Positions 1-7,293 of a stretch of DNA of 18,668 bases are shown one piece after another (positions within the stretch are counted from its first letter, which is position 1; each line of letters begins with the position of its first letter). The DNA is from JACKOD01 sp041591635. Its GTDB lineage: Bacteria; Pseudomonadota; Gammaproteobacteria; Pseudomonadales; Oleiphilaceae. The stretch is taken from the NCBI GenBank assembly GCA_041591635.1, contig JBFHRO010000041.1, positions 1 to 18,668 of the forward strand. Reading direction: 5' to 3'. The notes beneath the pieces are model-generated. The model had not been told where the DNA came from. It ran no database searches and saw only the letters and a program-made list of their open reading frames with translations. Both the position numbers and the translations under genes were made by a program.

Positions 1-998
1 GACTGGTACGCAACGCCTCCACCCATGATACCGGCACCCAGTACCGCTGCCAGTTTGACTTGTCCTGCCTTGGGCTCAAGCGCTTTGGCTTTTTTCTTCA
101 GTTCCTGATCGTTCAGGAACAAGCCAATCAGAGAGGCAGATACAGATGTTTTGGCCATTTTGGCAAAGCCTTTGGCTTCGACTTCGATAGCCTTGTCGCG
201 CTTCATCCCCGCATGCTTTTGCATGACCTTGATGGCTTCGACCGGCGATGGGTAGTTTGGACCTGCCTGGCCCGCCACAAAGCCTTTGGCGGTCTCGAAA
301 GTCATCATGCTTTCCATCGGGTTGAGCTTGAGCGCGCCAGTCTTCTCTTCACGGCGCGATTTGTAGCAAATCTTGCCGGCGTTACACTGCTTGATCAGAT
401 CAACAGCAGCTGCAAGCACCTGTGCAGGATCAACCACGGCATCAACTGCACCGAACTTCAGGGCGTCTTCCGGCTTGTATTCCTTGCCTCCGCAAATCCA
501 TTCAATCGCATTGTCGGCGCCAATCAAACGAGGCAAACGAACGGTACCGCCAAAGCCAGGAAAAATTCCGAGCTTGACTTCTGGCAGGCCGACTTTTGCT
601 GCGGTGGACATGACACGAAAATCTGTTGACAAGCACATCTCAAAACCGCCGCCCAGGGCGATTCCATTAATCGCGGTCACGCTTGGAAATGGCAAGTCTT
701 CAATATCACTGAACACCTTGTTCGCCATTAGATTGTTGGCCACAAGCTCTTCTTCCGGACCCGCAAACAAGCTGGTGAACTCTGTGATATCAGCCCCAAC
801 GATGAAGCAGTCCTTGGAACTTGTGACAACCAAGCCCTGCAGTCCCTTTGCCTTTTGCAACTTGTCGGTTGCCGCTCGAAGCTCTTCGATAGTGAGCTTG
901 TTGAATTTGTTTACCGATTCACCTTGCAGATCGAAGTTTAGCTGAGCAATGCCGCCTTCAATCTCTTTAACCGTGATGGCTTTACCTTCGTAAATCAT
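1..998 (-). CDS. fadB: Fatty acid oxidation complex alpha subunit FadB, 5' part only (runs off the left edge)
   Basis: Multifunctional beta-oxidation enzyme (enoyl-CoA hydratase, 3-hydroxyacyl-CoA dehydrogenase, isomerase), cytosolic, working with the thiolase FadA. About 332 of the usual ~715 residues are present. The protein starts MIYEGKAITV and carries a crotonase domain over roughly residues 10-200, with oxyanion-hole segments GADITEF (~68-74) and GGGFE (~116-120) and the second catalytic Glu in GLPEVKLG (~140). By alignment these are the Glu119/Glu139 pair of E. coli FadB. The last visible residues, VLGAGIMGGGVA, are the NAD-binding glycine loop of the dehydrogenase domain. The ATG at 998 is preceded by GGAG with good spacing. 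fadA would be expected beyond the left edge. No frameshift was seen where the reading frame was checked. Domain calls and family are secure; isoform (FadB rather than FadJ) rests on the Pseudomonas-like N-terminus. Confidence 0.95.
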   Translation of the reverse strand, partial: MIYEGKAITVKEIEGGIAQLNFDLQGESVNKFNKLTIEELRAATDKLQKAKGLQGLVVTSSKDCFIVGADITEFTSLFAGPEEELVANNLMANKVFSDIEDLPFPSVTAINGIALGGGFEMCLSTDFRVMSTAAKVGLPEVKLGIFPGFGGTVRLPRLIGADNAIEWICGGKEYKPEDALKFGAVDAVVDPAQVLAAAVDLIKQCNAGKICYKSRREEKTGALKLNPMESMMTFETAKGFVAGQAGPNYPSPVEAIKVMQKHAGMKRDKAIEVEAKGFAKMAKTSVSASLIGLFLNDQELKKKAKALEPKAGQVKLAAVLGAGIMGGGVAYQ

Positions 999-1639
999 CA
1001 ACTGATCTCCAAGCAATAGATAGAATGTACTGATTGTTTGAACGCAGCCATGAATACCGTCCGACTCGTCGGACAAAGAATAGCACAAGCCAGTCGCACC
1101 ACATCAGCGCCGGAAAAATAAGCCCGTTGTCTTGGGCGAACACACCACAATTCATACGCTCGTTTGAATTGAGAACGCACACCTTGGAAAAATTTAATCA
1201 TTTTGTCAATCGTTTCTGCTAATTCACACAAAAAATAACAGAAAACCAATACAGGCACGGAGTGACCTTCAACGAATTAATTCATTTCAATCAATGGGCT
1301 ATAAAGAAACTTCAGGGAAACACTAGTCACGGTGCACCTCAACGCACGATTTGCGTAACTGCCCAGTCAACTGCCCCACCCCTGCAACCTGTTGATGCCT
1401 TAACAAAAAATACTTGCACGCCATGCGCGCCTGGTTTAGCCTCGATCAATTAAGTTTTTGTAAATTAAAAATAAAAAACTAGAATCAATATCAGCTGGAA
1501 GCACGATGCCACCCGCATTCTTTGTTGCTGGTGCAGACTAACCTTAGGCAGGGACTTGTAAATGCTGGTCGCAAACATATGCGATCGAACGGATAACCAT
1601 ATCGTCCAGATAACAACAAATAAAACCCGGAGAGTATTG
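999..1639. other. Non-coding stretch between fadB and the exported protein gene
   Basis: About 640 bp without a convincing gene. It must hold the promoter of fadB (minus) and that of the exported protein at 1640 (plus). Seen directly: a perfect 6-bp inverted repeat, GTCCGA-CTCG-TCGGAC, at 1059-1074, some 60 bp upstream of the fadB start, and an AT-rich run at about 1453-1490. The small open frames here have odd composition and no recognisable family, so I treat them as chance. I could not place a -35/-10 pair with confidence. Confidence 0.6.
1059..1074. promoter_or_regulatory. Inverted repeat upstream of fadB, possible operator
   Basis: GTCCGA, 4-nt spacer CTCG, TCGGAC: perfect dyad. It is not followed by a T-run on either strand, so it is not an intrinsic terminator. 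It lies 61-76 bp upstream of the fadB ATG, where a regulator site could sit. The core GTCCGAC loosely recalls the GTCnGAC centre of enterobacterial FadR sites but lacks the flanking bases, so no regulator is named. Confidence 0.3.
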
Positions 1640-2467
1640 ATGAAACGAGACGCTCGCCTCTTCTCACCTTTGGTGCTGATTCTGATAGCTGCACTTCAGT
1701 GCGTTGGAATTCAGCAGGTTATTGCAGCAGACAAGGAATCTGGCGATCTGATCAGAAATCTGCACAACCTTCGAATCCAGTCTTACTTTGCAATCAATGC
1801 CTATTACAACTTTAGCGCAGCACAGGGTGACAAGGCGCTGCTGGCAGATATCAACGAAGCCTCCGCTGAAGTGCAAACGCTGCTGGACGCCACCGTCGCG
1901 CTTCCTGCTGCCAAGAACTATGCCAAGCAACTGGGGCAAATCAAAACTGAATGGAAGACCTTGGGTCAACAGTTGAAAATGAACATTGGCGACATACTGA
2001 AGACCGGCTTTCCCGATTTGCGTCTGGTTGACGATATGGCGCGCCAAAATCAGACTTTTAACCAGTTGATTCTGGAACTGGATGACAAGGCCAAAACCGA
2101 GCTGGGAGTCACACTGCCTGACAGAATCGCCAAGATCCGCGAATCCGCCATATCCTTGAGCCTGATGATGACCAAGTATTCTGCCCGATCAACATCCAAC
2201 GTGAGCCAGATTTTTCAGGGTTCGATGAACGACAAGGGCATAGACGTTATCGCCGCTGAGTACGAAGCCAGCTTTGCCATTGTAAAAGCGGCAGCCACAG
2301 GCAATCCAAAGGCAGAAAAAATTGTGACTTCGATTCTGGCGAAGTGGAATTTTATCCGAGGCTCCTACATTAACTACAACGAGAACAACGTTAACTACGT
2401 GGTTAACCTTTACTCAACGCGCATCATTCTAGCGCTGCTTGAACTCGAAGGTGTGCTCGACGCCTGA
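1640..2467 (+). CDS. Exported alpha-helical protein of unknown function
   Basis: Predicted 275 residues starting MKRDARLF at the ATG at 1640, which has a CGGAGAG ribosome site 6 nt upstream. The frame is open further upstream to 1562, but that extension has no such site and would bury the signal peptide. A signal peptide is visible: basic start, then a hydrophobic stretch LVLILIAALQ, with likely cleavage after VIAA (~residues 27-30). The mature part is rich in Ala, Leu, Gln, Asn and Lys, with few Gly or Pro and no Cys, consistent with long amphipathic helices. The pattern (LRIQSYFAINAYYNFSAA near the N-terminus) recalls PilJ/type-IV-pilus MCP sensor-like helical bundles, but there is no transmembrane segment, HAMP or signalling domain after it. 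It ends 4 bp before the stop of the convergent gene at 2472. Function unknown; periplasmic location is the safest statement. Confidence 0.8.
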   Translation: MKRDARLFSPLVLILIAALQCVGIQQVIAADKESGDLIRNLHNLRIQSYFAINAYYNFSAAQGDKALLADINEASAEVQTLLDATVALPAAKNYAKQLGQIKTEWKTLGQQLKMNIGDILKTGFPDLRLVDDMARQNQTFNQLILELDDKAKTELGVTLPDRIAKIRESAISLSLMMTKYSARSTSNVSQIFQGSMNDKGIDVIAAEYEASFAIVKAAATGNPKAEKIVTSILAKWNFIRGSYINYNENNVNYVVNLYSTRIILALLELEGVLDA

Positions 2468-2471
2468 CGGT

Positions 2472-2945
2472 TTACAACGCTTTAAGCCACTTTATGATGG
2501 AGCGAAGCTCATCCTCGCCACCACTCTCATCGTAAAGCACTGCAGCGGTGGCCGGCGTGCGCTCAAAGGCGCACACTCCCGGTGGCAAGGCCGAAAGCGT
2601 AGTATCAGAGATGATCGGTGGCACACCGCCTTGGCGCAATTGACCGGAACTGCCCGACAATCGCCACCCTTCCTTGCTATCACATACCCATACCCATGAG
2701 CCTGCGTGGGTATGATCGGGCGGCAGAATCCATTCGTAAAACACCGCACGACGGGCACGATCATCCGCATCATACCTGTGCTCTTCAAACCATTTCTTGT
2801 CAGGCATTCGGACCTTGACTCCACAGGTGATAGCCTGCATGCGCAACTTGCTTCTGGCCCGCTCCCCGGCGCTTGGCAGAATCCAGGTGAATGCACCCAG
2901 CAACGCCAAAGATACGCCAATGATCACTACCGATAACGCATCCAA
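2472..2945 (-). CDS. Small membrane-anchored protein of unknown function
   Basis: About 157 residues. The start chosen is TTG at 2945, because GGAGG ends 6 nt before it; another TTG at 2951 directly abuts the GGAGG and is unlikely. One N-terminal transmembrane helix (VVIIGVSLALLGAFTWIL, ~residues 6-23) is followed by a PSAGERARSKLRMQA segment and a soluble domain with two Trp clusters (KKWFEEHR and SWVWVCDSKEGWRL). The layout (short N-terminal anchor, PSxxERxxxxLRxxA, basic soluble domain) resembles short hypothetical proteins I remember from Pseudomonas and relatives, with no assigned function. No catalytic motif is visible. It is convergent with the exported protein gene (4 bp between stop codons) and divergent from the usp gene. 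Confidence 0.7.
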   Translation of the reverse strand: MDALSVVIIGVSLALLGAFTWILPSAGERARSKLRMQAITCGVKVRMPDKKWFEEHRYDADDRARRAVFYEWILPPDHTHAGSWVWVCDSKEGWRLSGSSGQLRQGGVPPIISDTTLSALPPGVCAFERTPATAAVLYDESGGEDELRSIIKWLKAL

Positions 2946-2968
2946 TTGCAACCTCCAGTTAATCTGTT

Positions 2969-3027
2969 AGGTTCGAAAACCTTATCTGCATTGAAAATCC
3001 AAGCAAAGAACCGGCTTGCTTCTTTGC
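2969..3027. promoter_or_regulatory. Two inverted repeats in the divergent usp upstream region
   Basis: AGGTT-CGAA-AACCT (2969-2982) is a perfect 5-bp dyad. GCAAAGAA-CCGGCTTGC-TTCTTTGC (3003-3010 paired with 3020-3027) is a perfect 8-bp dyad. Neither is followed by a T-run in either direction, so they are better read as operators or 5'-leader hairpins of the usp gene starting at 3076. The regulator is not identifiable. Confidence 0.35.
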
Positions 3028-3075
3028 ACTTAGGAAGTAAAGTTAGTACAACACCAATAACGAAAGGCTCACGCT

Positions 3076-3510
3076 ATGGGAATCTATAGAAATATACTCG
3101 TCGCAGTCGATCTGCGTGACGACTCGGAGCAGGTTATTCTCAAGGCCAAATCGCTTGCAGCAGCCAACACCGCCCAGCTGTATCTGCTGCATGTAATAGA
3201 ACCGGTGGGATACGCTTATGGAGGAGACATCCCCATGGATTTGAGCGAAGTTCAACAACAGCTTACCCAGCACGCCAAAGAAAGACTGGCCAACATCGGC
3301 CACAAACTGGGAATTGGCGAACAGAATTTGCTGATAGAAATCGGCAAGCCTTCGGCCGAAATCCACCGCTTGGCCAAAGACAAAAACATTGATCTTGTGA
3401 TCGTTGGCAGCCATGGTCGACATGGATTGCAGCTACTGCTCGGCTCCACCGCCAATGCCGTGCTTCATGGCAGCGGCTGTGATGTTCTGGCGGTGAGGAT
3501 TGGACTCTGA
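3076..3510 (+). CDS. Universal stress protein, UspA family
   Basis: Single-domain Usp of 144 residues, the usual length, cytosolic and probably dimeric. It opens IYRNILVAVDL, the first beta-strand with the conserved Asp, and has the HVIEP strand at ~39-43. The nucleotide-loop region is GSHGRHGLQLLLGSTAN near residue 115. The classic ATP-binding pattern is G-x2-G-x9-G-S/T. Here only eight residues separate the second and third glycines, so ATP binding is plausible but not assured; E. coli UspA itself lacks the motif. An AAAGG ribosome site lies 9 nt before the ATG. The gene is monocistronic: divergent neighbour upstream, terminator downstream. Physiological trigger unknown. Confidence 0.93.
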   Translation: MGIYRNILVAVDLRDDSEQVILKAKSLAAANTAQLYLLHVIEPVGYAYGGDIPMDLSEVQQQLTQHAKERLANIGHKLGIGEQNLLIEIGKPSAEIHRLAKDKNIDLVIVGSHGRHGLQLLLGSTANAVLHGSGCDVLAVRIGL

Positions 3511-3563
3511 TCCCTTTTCTTCAGTTCAGCCGGTGCTCGTGAATCTCCCTTGCTCAGGGCTCA

Positions 3564-3600
3564 GGCGCATAATGTCACTCAAGATGCGCCTTGATTTTTT
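3564..3600 (+). terminator. Intrinsic terminator of the usp gene
   Basis: GGCGCAT (3564-3570), a 13-nt loop and ATGCGCC (3584-3590) form a perfect 7-bp stem, followed by TTGATTTTTT to 3600. It lies 54 bp after the usp stop and overlaps the last codons of the convergent gene at 3575. Confidence 0.7.
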
Positions 3601-4246
3601 GCAATTGGCTTTCAAGGGAAAAACTGACGCTGGATGCCATAGAGAAAAATGACAGCAACGCCTTGAGATTCGAGTCACTCTCACACACGGTGTGTATTCG
3701 TTGCCATAACGCCTGATTTACCAGCTGCAAGCGCTTGTTTCTGTCTACCAGTCCTTTGAGATCCCAATCCGGAGGCGTTTTTCCGGCACGCATGGTGAAA
3801 TATTGCTGCAAGAGATAGGTAGAAGCACTGCGCAGGATAAATTCATCTCCGGATGAAAAAGGCATGTGCTGCATGGCCATTGGCTTTAACTCGGCCAGAA
3901 TTGGACAGCGGCTGGTAGCCATTATCAACCCCAGCATCGAGCGCAACCCCTCTTCCAGACTCGTGCGTTTGAAATAGCCTCGCTCATGGGTCGTTACAGT
4001 CACGTTGACTTTCTGAAATGCCGGCTGTGACTTGAAGTCCTTGACAATGCTTTCTATGTCGAGCGCAACCGGACAATACACCTGACTGGGATTGAGCGGG
4101 CAATTGGTGCACTTGCAGTGCTTGAGAAAGGTCCATTCTTCCTTGCTGGTTCGTTTGCCGTCTTCAGGCTCCCGCGACCGGAGGACATCAATTTGATATT
4201 GCATGCGTTTGCCATCGGCAAACTCAAACACGTATTCAACTTTCAT
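3575..4246 (-). CDS. Cysteine-cluster protein of unknown function (possibly DUF6901 family)
   Basis: 223 residues, soluble, with no signal peptide or membrane segment. It begins MKVEYVFEFADG, a beta-rich start. A metal-site-like cluster then follows: His43-Cys44-x-Cys46-x2-Cys49 and Cys58 in YCPVA. A Cys114-Pro motif and a helical C-terminal half containing SSGDEFILRSASTYLLQQYF come after it. The four clustered cysteines suggest Zn or Fe-S binding, which is inference. From memory this matches an uncharacterised gammaproteobacterial family (DUF6901), but I cannot verify the number. No strong ribosome site precedes the ATG at 4246, so an internal Met is possible. It is convergent with usp and follows uup on the same strand after a terminator-like hairpin, so probably has its own promoter in the ~150 bp gap. 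Confidence 0.75.
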   Translation of the reverse strand: MKVEYVFEFADGKRMQYQIDVLRSREPEDGKRTSKEEWTFLKHCKCTNCPLNPSQVYCPVALDIESIVKDFKSQPAFQKVNVTVTTHERGYFKRTSLEEGLRSMLGLIMATSRCPILAELKPMAMQHMPFSSGDEFILRSASTYLLQQYFTMRAGKTPPDWDLKGLVDRNKRLQLVNQALWQRIHTVCESDSNLKALLSFFSMASSVSFSLESQLQKIKAHLE

Positions 4247-4380
4247 GCACGTTCACTACCAGATCTCTGTGATGAATCAATCCCGCCACTCAGATTCCCA
4301 CGCCAATGATTCAACATGACGCTTGCCAATCAATATAGCCAGTGTTGTGCAAAAATACCTGCAAAATACGAAGTCATGAC

Positions 4381-4409
4381 AAAAATATACAGACGCCATG
4401 TCAGGCGCC
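4381..4409 (-). terminator. Probable intrinsic terminator of uup
   Basis: On the minus strand GGCGCC (4409-4404), a 6-nt loop that includes the uup stop codon, and GGCGTC (4397-4392) form a six-pair stem with one G-U. TGTATATTTTT follows. The stem is short, so confidence is moderate. Confidence 0.5.
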
Positions 4410-6335
4410 CCCACCCTCTTGAAGGCTTTCGAGCTCGACCCAGCGCTCCACGATTTGCTCCAGGCTGGCCTCCAGCGAAGCCAATTGCTCCAGTGTTTTT
4501 GTCACCTCTTCATGAGAGCGTGCATAAAAATCGCCCGACGCCACCTGTTGCCGCAAACCTTCGATCTCAGACTCCAAAGCCTCTATGCGCGCCGGCAAGC
4601 CCTCTAGTTCCAGTTTGTGCTTGTAGCTGAGCTTTGGCGCATTTTTTTTGCCCACTGAGCTAACGGCCGGCATGACTTCAGCTACCTTCGAATTTGTCGC
4701 GCTTTGCGTCGGCTTTTTTTCTGACACATCAGTCGCATCCAGCTTTTTCGAAAACCCGCCGGATTGATGCACCCAATCGTCGTAACCTCCCACGAATTCC
4801 TGTACGGCTCCCTTGCCATCAAAGTACAGGGTGGAAGTTGCCACATTATTGATGAACTCCCGATCGTGGCTGGTAATCAGCAGTGTGCCAGAGTAATCAA
4901 CCAGCATGCCTTCGAGCAATTCCAGTGTTTCCACATCCAGATCGTTGGTTGGCTCGTCCATGACCAGCAAATTAGCGGGTTTGCTGAACAGTTTCGCCAG
5001 CAATAGCCGGTTGGTTTCGCCACCAGACAGGGCGCTTACTGGGGTTCTTGCACGCTCTGCCGTAAACAGAAAATCATTCAGATAGCTGATGATATGTTTT
5101 GGCTGACCATTGATAGTCACAAACTCCCGACCTTCAGCTACGTTGTCGATGATGGAGCGCGCAGGATCAAGCTGCTGGCGCAACTGGTCAAAATACGCAA
5201 CTTCGAGATTGGTTCCCTGACGCACCGATCCGGATGTCGGTTGCAACTGTCCCATGAGCAGACGAAGGAAGGTCGTCTTGCCTGTGCCGTTCTCGCCAAT
5301 CAGTCCTACTTTATCGCCACGCATAATCGTGAGATTCACATTGGCAAACAGGGGCGGCGCTCCCGCAAAACCAAATTCCAGCGCATGCGTCTGTGCCACA
5401 AGGCGCCCCGAACGGCGCGCATCTTCGACCGAAATACTGGCATTACCCGTTCGCTCCCGTCGGGCGAGGCGCTCTTCCCGCAAACGCTTAAGTGCTCTAA
5501 CCCGTCCTTCGTTGCGGGTTCGCCGTGCCTTGATGCCTTGTCTGATCCAGACCTCTTCGTCAGCGAGTTTTTTGTCAAACAGGGCATTTGCACGCGCTTC
5601 TTCTTCAAGGGCTTTGGCTTTCAGTTCGAGGTATTTGTCGTACCCAACCTCCCACGAGGTGAGATTGCCCCGGTCGAGCTCAATCATACGGGTGGCCAAG
5701 GCCCGGATAAACGCCCGGTCGTGGCTGATAAACAGCAGCGCACCACGAAAGTCCTTGAGGAACTGTTCCAGCCAGGCAATCGCAGGAATATCGAGATGGT
5801 TCGTGGGCTCATCCAGGAACAGTACGTCAGGATCACAGAGCGTTGCCTTGGCCAGCAATACGCGCCTTCGCCAGCCACCGGACAGTTCACTCATCTTTTT
5901 CTCTGGCACCAGACCAAAACGTTTGATCGCCGTGTCCACTCTGGCATTGAAGTTCCAGCCATCCATAGCATCGATTTCGCGCATCACCTGATCGAAAACG
6001 GGTGAATGATCGCCGTTTTGCGTCAAGGCTTCGAAGCGCCGAGTCAATGCCAGCAACTCAGGCAAGCCCGATGCCACCACCTCCCACACGCTGCTTTGAT
6101 CCGTTTGCGGCAGGTCTTGGGGCAGCATGGCAACTTTTACTCCATCGTCAAACCAGACATCACCACTATCCGCAACGATGGATCCGGTCGCCACCCCCAT
6201 CAACGTTGATTTACCTTCACCATTGCGCCCGACAAGGCAGACACGCTCACCCGGATTCAGGGCAAACGAGACATGATCCAGTAGCGGCTTGAGACCAAAA
6301 GCCAAACTTACTTCGCTAAACCGCATAAGGGGCAT
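4401..6335 (-). CDS. uup: ABC-F family ATPase Uup
   Basis: Duplicated-ABC cytosolic ATPase, 644 residues from the ATG at 6335 (MPLMRFSEVSLAFG). An in-frame ATG at 6371 adds 12 residues unlike the family. First ABC domain: Walker A GRNGEGKST (~37-45), signature LSGGWRRR (~151), Walker B LFLDEPTNHLD (~172). A charged linker rich in Arg/Glu (~240-295) is the ABC-F hallmark. Second ABC domain: GENGTGKTT (~347), LSGGETNR (~436), LLVMDEPTNDLD (~456). The C-terminal ~75 residues form a coiled coil (YKHKLELEGLPARIEALE onward), the DNA-binding extension that separates Uup from EttA and other ABC-Fs. There are no membrane segments. In E. coli uup affects transposon precise excision, and ABC-F proteins act on ribosomes and DNA intermediates. 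It is isolated from the MOSC gene upstream by a strong terminator. Confidence 0.95.
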   Translation of the reverse strand: MPLMRFSEVSLAFGLKPLLDHVSFALNPGERVCLVGRNGEGKSTLMGVATGSIVADSGDVWFDDGVKVAMLPQDLPQTDQSSVWEVVASGLPELLALTRRFEALTQNGDHSPVFDQVMREIDAMDGWNFNARVDTAIKRFGLVPEKKMSELSGGWRRRVLLAKATLCDPDVLFLDEPTNHLDIPAIAWLEQFLKDFRGALLFISHDRAFIRALATRMIELDRGNLTSWEVGYDKYLELKAKALEEEARANALFDKKLADEEVWIRQGIKARRTRNEGRVRALKRLREERLARRERTGNASISVEDARRSGRLVAQTHALEFGFAGAPPLFANVNLTIMRGDKVGLIGENGTGKTTFLRLLMGQLQPTSGSVRQGTNLEVAYFDQLRQQLDPARSIIDNVAEGREFVTINGQPKHIISYLNDFLFTAERARTPVSALSGGETNRLLLAKLFSKPANLLVMDEPTNDLDVETLELLEGMLVDYSGTLLITSHDREFINNVATSTLYFDGKGAVQEFVGGYDDWVHQSGGFSKKLDATDVSEKKPTQSATNSKVAEVMPAVSSVGKKNAPKLSYKHKLELEGLPARIEALESEIEGLRQQVASGDFYARSHEEVTKTLEQLASLEASLEQIVERWVELESLQEGGGA

Positions 6336-6406
6336 AGTTATTGATACCTTGAACAAATGAGGAAAGCGCACTGCACCGCAAAGGGTTCAACGCACGGCTG
6401 AGTGAG

Positions 6407-6444
6407 AAAAACTAGACGCCATATTCTGACGTACAGAATATGGC
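6407..6444 (-). terminator. Intrinsic terminator of the cheV-MOSC unit
   Basis: Perfect 11-bp inverted repeat: GCCATATTCTG (6418-6428), 5-nt loop, CAGAATATGGC (6434-6444). On the minus strand it is followed by GTCTAGTTTTT, with the five T at 6411-6407. It begins 24 nt after the MOSC stop codon and upstream of uup, so uup needs its own promoter between about 6336 and 6406. Confidence 0.8.
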
Positions 6445-6467
6445 AGTGGGCAATCGAGAGCGCCAAA

Positions 6468-7262
6468 TCAGGCTAAAACCTCAACCCTGTCACCCAGTTT
6501 GAGTTCGCCTGCATTAAGGTGAACAAGATTCTGCCCGAAACACACACCAAAGACATTTTTTCGATAGGAAGCAAGTGTTTCGAGCGGTTCTCGACTCTTT
6601 TCACCACTGATTTCATCTATGGTGGTCATCACACAGCGGGAACAGGGTTTGACAACACGAAACTCGATAGTACCTATACGAATGCGCTTCCATTGGTCTT
6701 CGGCGTAGGCTTCTGCCCCTGAAACGACGAGATTGGGCCGAAACCGGTTCATGCCAACCGGTGTCGCCAGGCGCGAATTAAGATCCCGCAAGGAGGCTTC
6801 GCTGATAAGCAGGAACGGGAAACCATCGGCAAACCCTACCCGCTGATCCGCGTCAAAAAAGGTTCGGTCGACCTGGCGAAACGCGTTTTCGGGCATGTAC
6901 ACCAGATGACACCGCACCCCCAGCAACGACGAAAACCAGTCAGAAGCGATCTGCGGAGCTTTGAGGCCTTCAACCGAATCCCGCCATACCTGCACCAACA
7001 TAGGCTCCGCCAGGTGTTCAAAATTTGCCACCAAAGGTTCCCGATCCGGGGCGGTAAACACGACCCCTTGATCTACGAGGCGGCAATGAATCGTTCGCAT
7101 GATGCTGAATTTACGTTGCGTCAAAAACATGCCGGCGTCATCGACCAGCATCCAGCGCCTATCGTTATGCAATCCAAACGAGGTCACCAGCGAACGCTCC
7201 AGTGAAATCGCCCCCATGGATTTGGCCGGATAAAGGGTAATCTGCGTCAATTCCATTGTCAT
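6468..7262 (-). CDS. MOSC domain molybdenum-cofactor protein, YcbX-like
   Basis: 264 residues. The N-terminal MOSC_N beta-barrel (~1-125) opens with ITLYPAKSMGAISL. It keeps GLHNDRRWMLVD and FLTQR, typical of the YcbX/mARC group. The MOSC domain (~130-262) contains RFRPNLVVSG and KPCSRCVMTTID with Cys207 and Cys210; by analogy with mARC/YcbX one of these ligates molybdenum. E. coli YcbX is about 369 residues with a C-terminal 2Fe-2S ferredoxin domain. That domain is absent here, so electrons must come from another protein. Family members reduce N-hydroxylated compounds such as 6-hydroxylaminopurine; the actual substrate here is unknown. The start at 7262 has AAGGA 7 nt upstream. It lies 31 nt downstream of cheV on the same strand, so co-transcription is likely. 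Confidence 0.88.
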   Translation of the reverse strand: MTMELTQITLYPAKSMGAISLERSLVTSFGLHNDRRWMLVDDAGMFLTQRKFSIMRTIHCRLVDQGVVFTAPDREPLVANFEHLAEPMLVQVWRDSVEGLKAPQIASDWFSSLLGVRCHLVYMPENAFRQVDRTFFDADQRVGFADGFPFLLISEASLRDLNSRLATPVGMNRFRPNLVVSGAEAYAEDQWKRIRIGTIEFRVVKPCSRCVMTTIDEISGEKSREPLETLASYRKNVFGVCFGQNLVHLNAGELKLGDRVEVLA

Positions 7263-7293
7263 TGCACTGTCCTTTCACACTCTATTGACGTAG

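Noticed and set aside
60..945. Two plus-strand frames of about 190 residues at the left edge
   Set aside because: They are antisense to fadB, which is confirmed codon by codon through its catalytic region.
998..1258. 86-residue minus-strand frame whose stop overlaps the fadB start codon
   Set aside because: The 1-base overlap looks like translational coupling, but the start is GTG without a clear ribosome site, composition is odd (Cys and Phe rich) and it would cover the fadB promoter region.
1262..1453. 63-residue plus-strand frame in the fadB upstream region
   Set aside because: GTG start, no ribosome site, low-complexity Thr/Pro/Ala content and no family resemblance.
5094..6005. 303-residue plus-strand frame opposite uup, and the overlapping frame at 5254-5991
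   Set aside because: Both lie entirely within uup, whose motifs are intact; composition is unlike a real protein.
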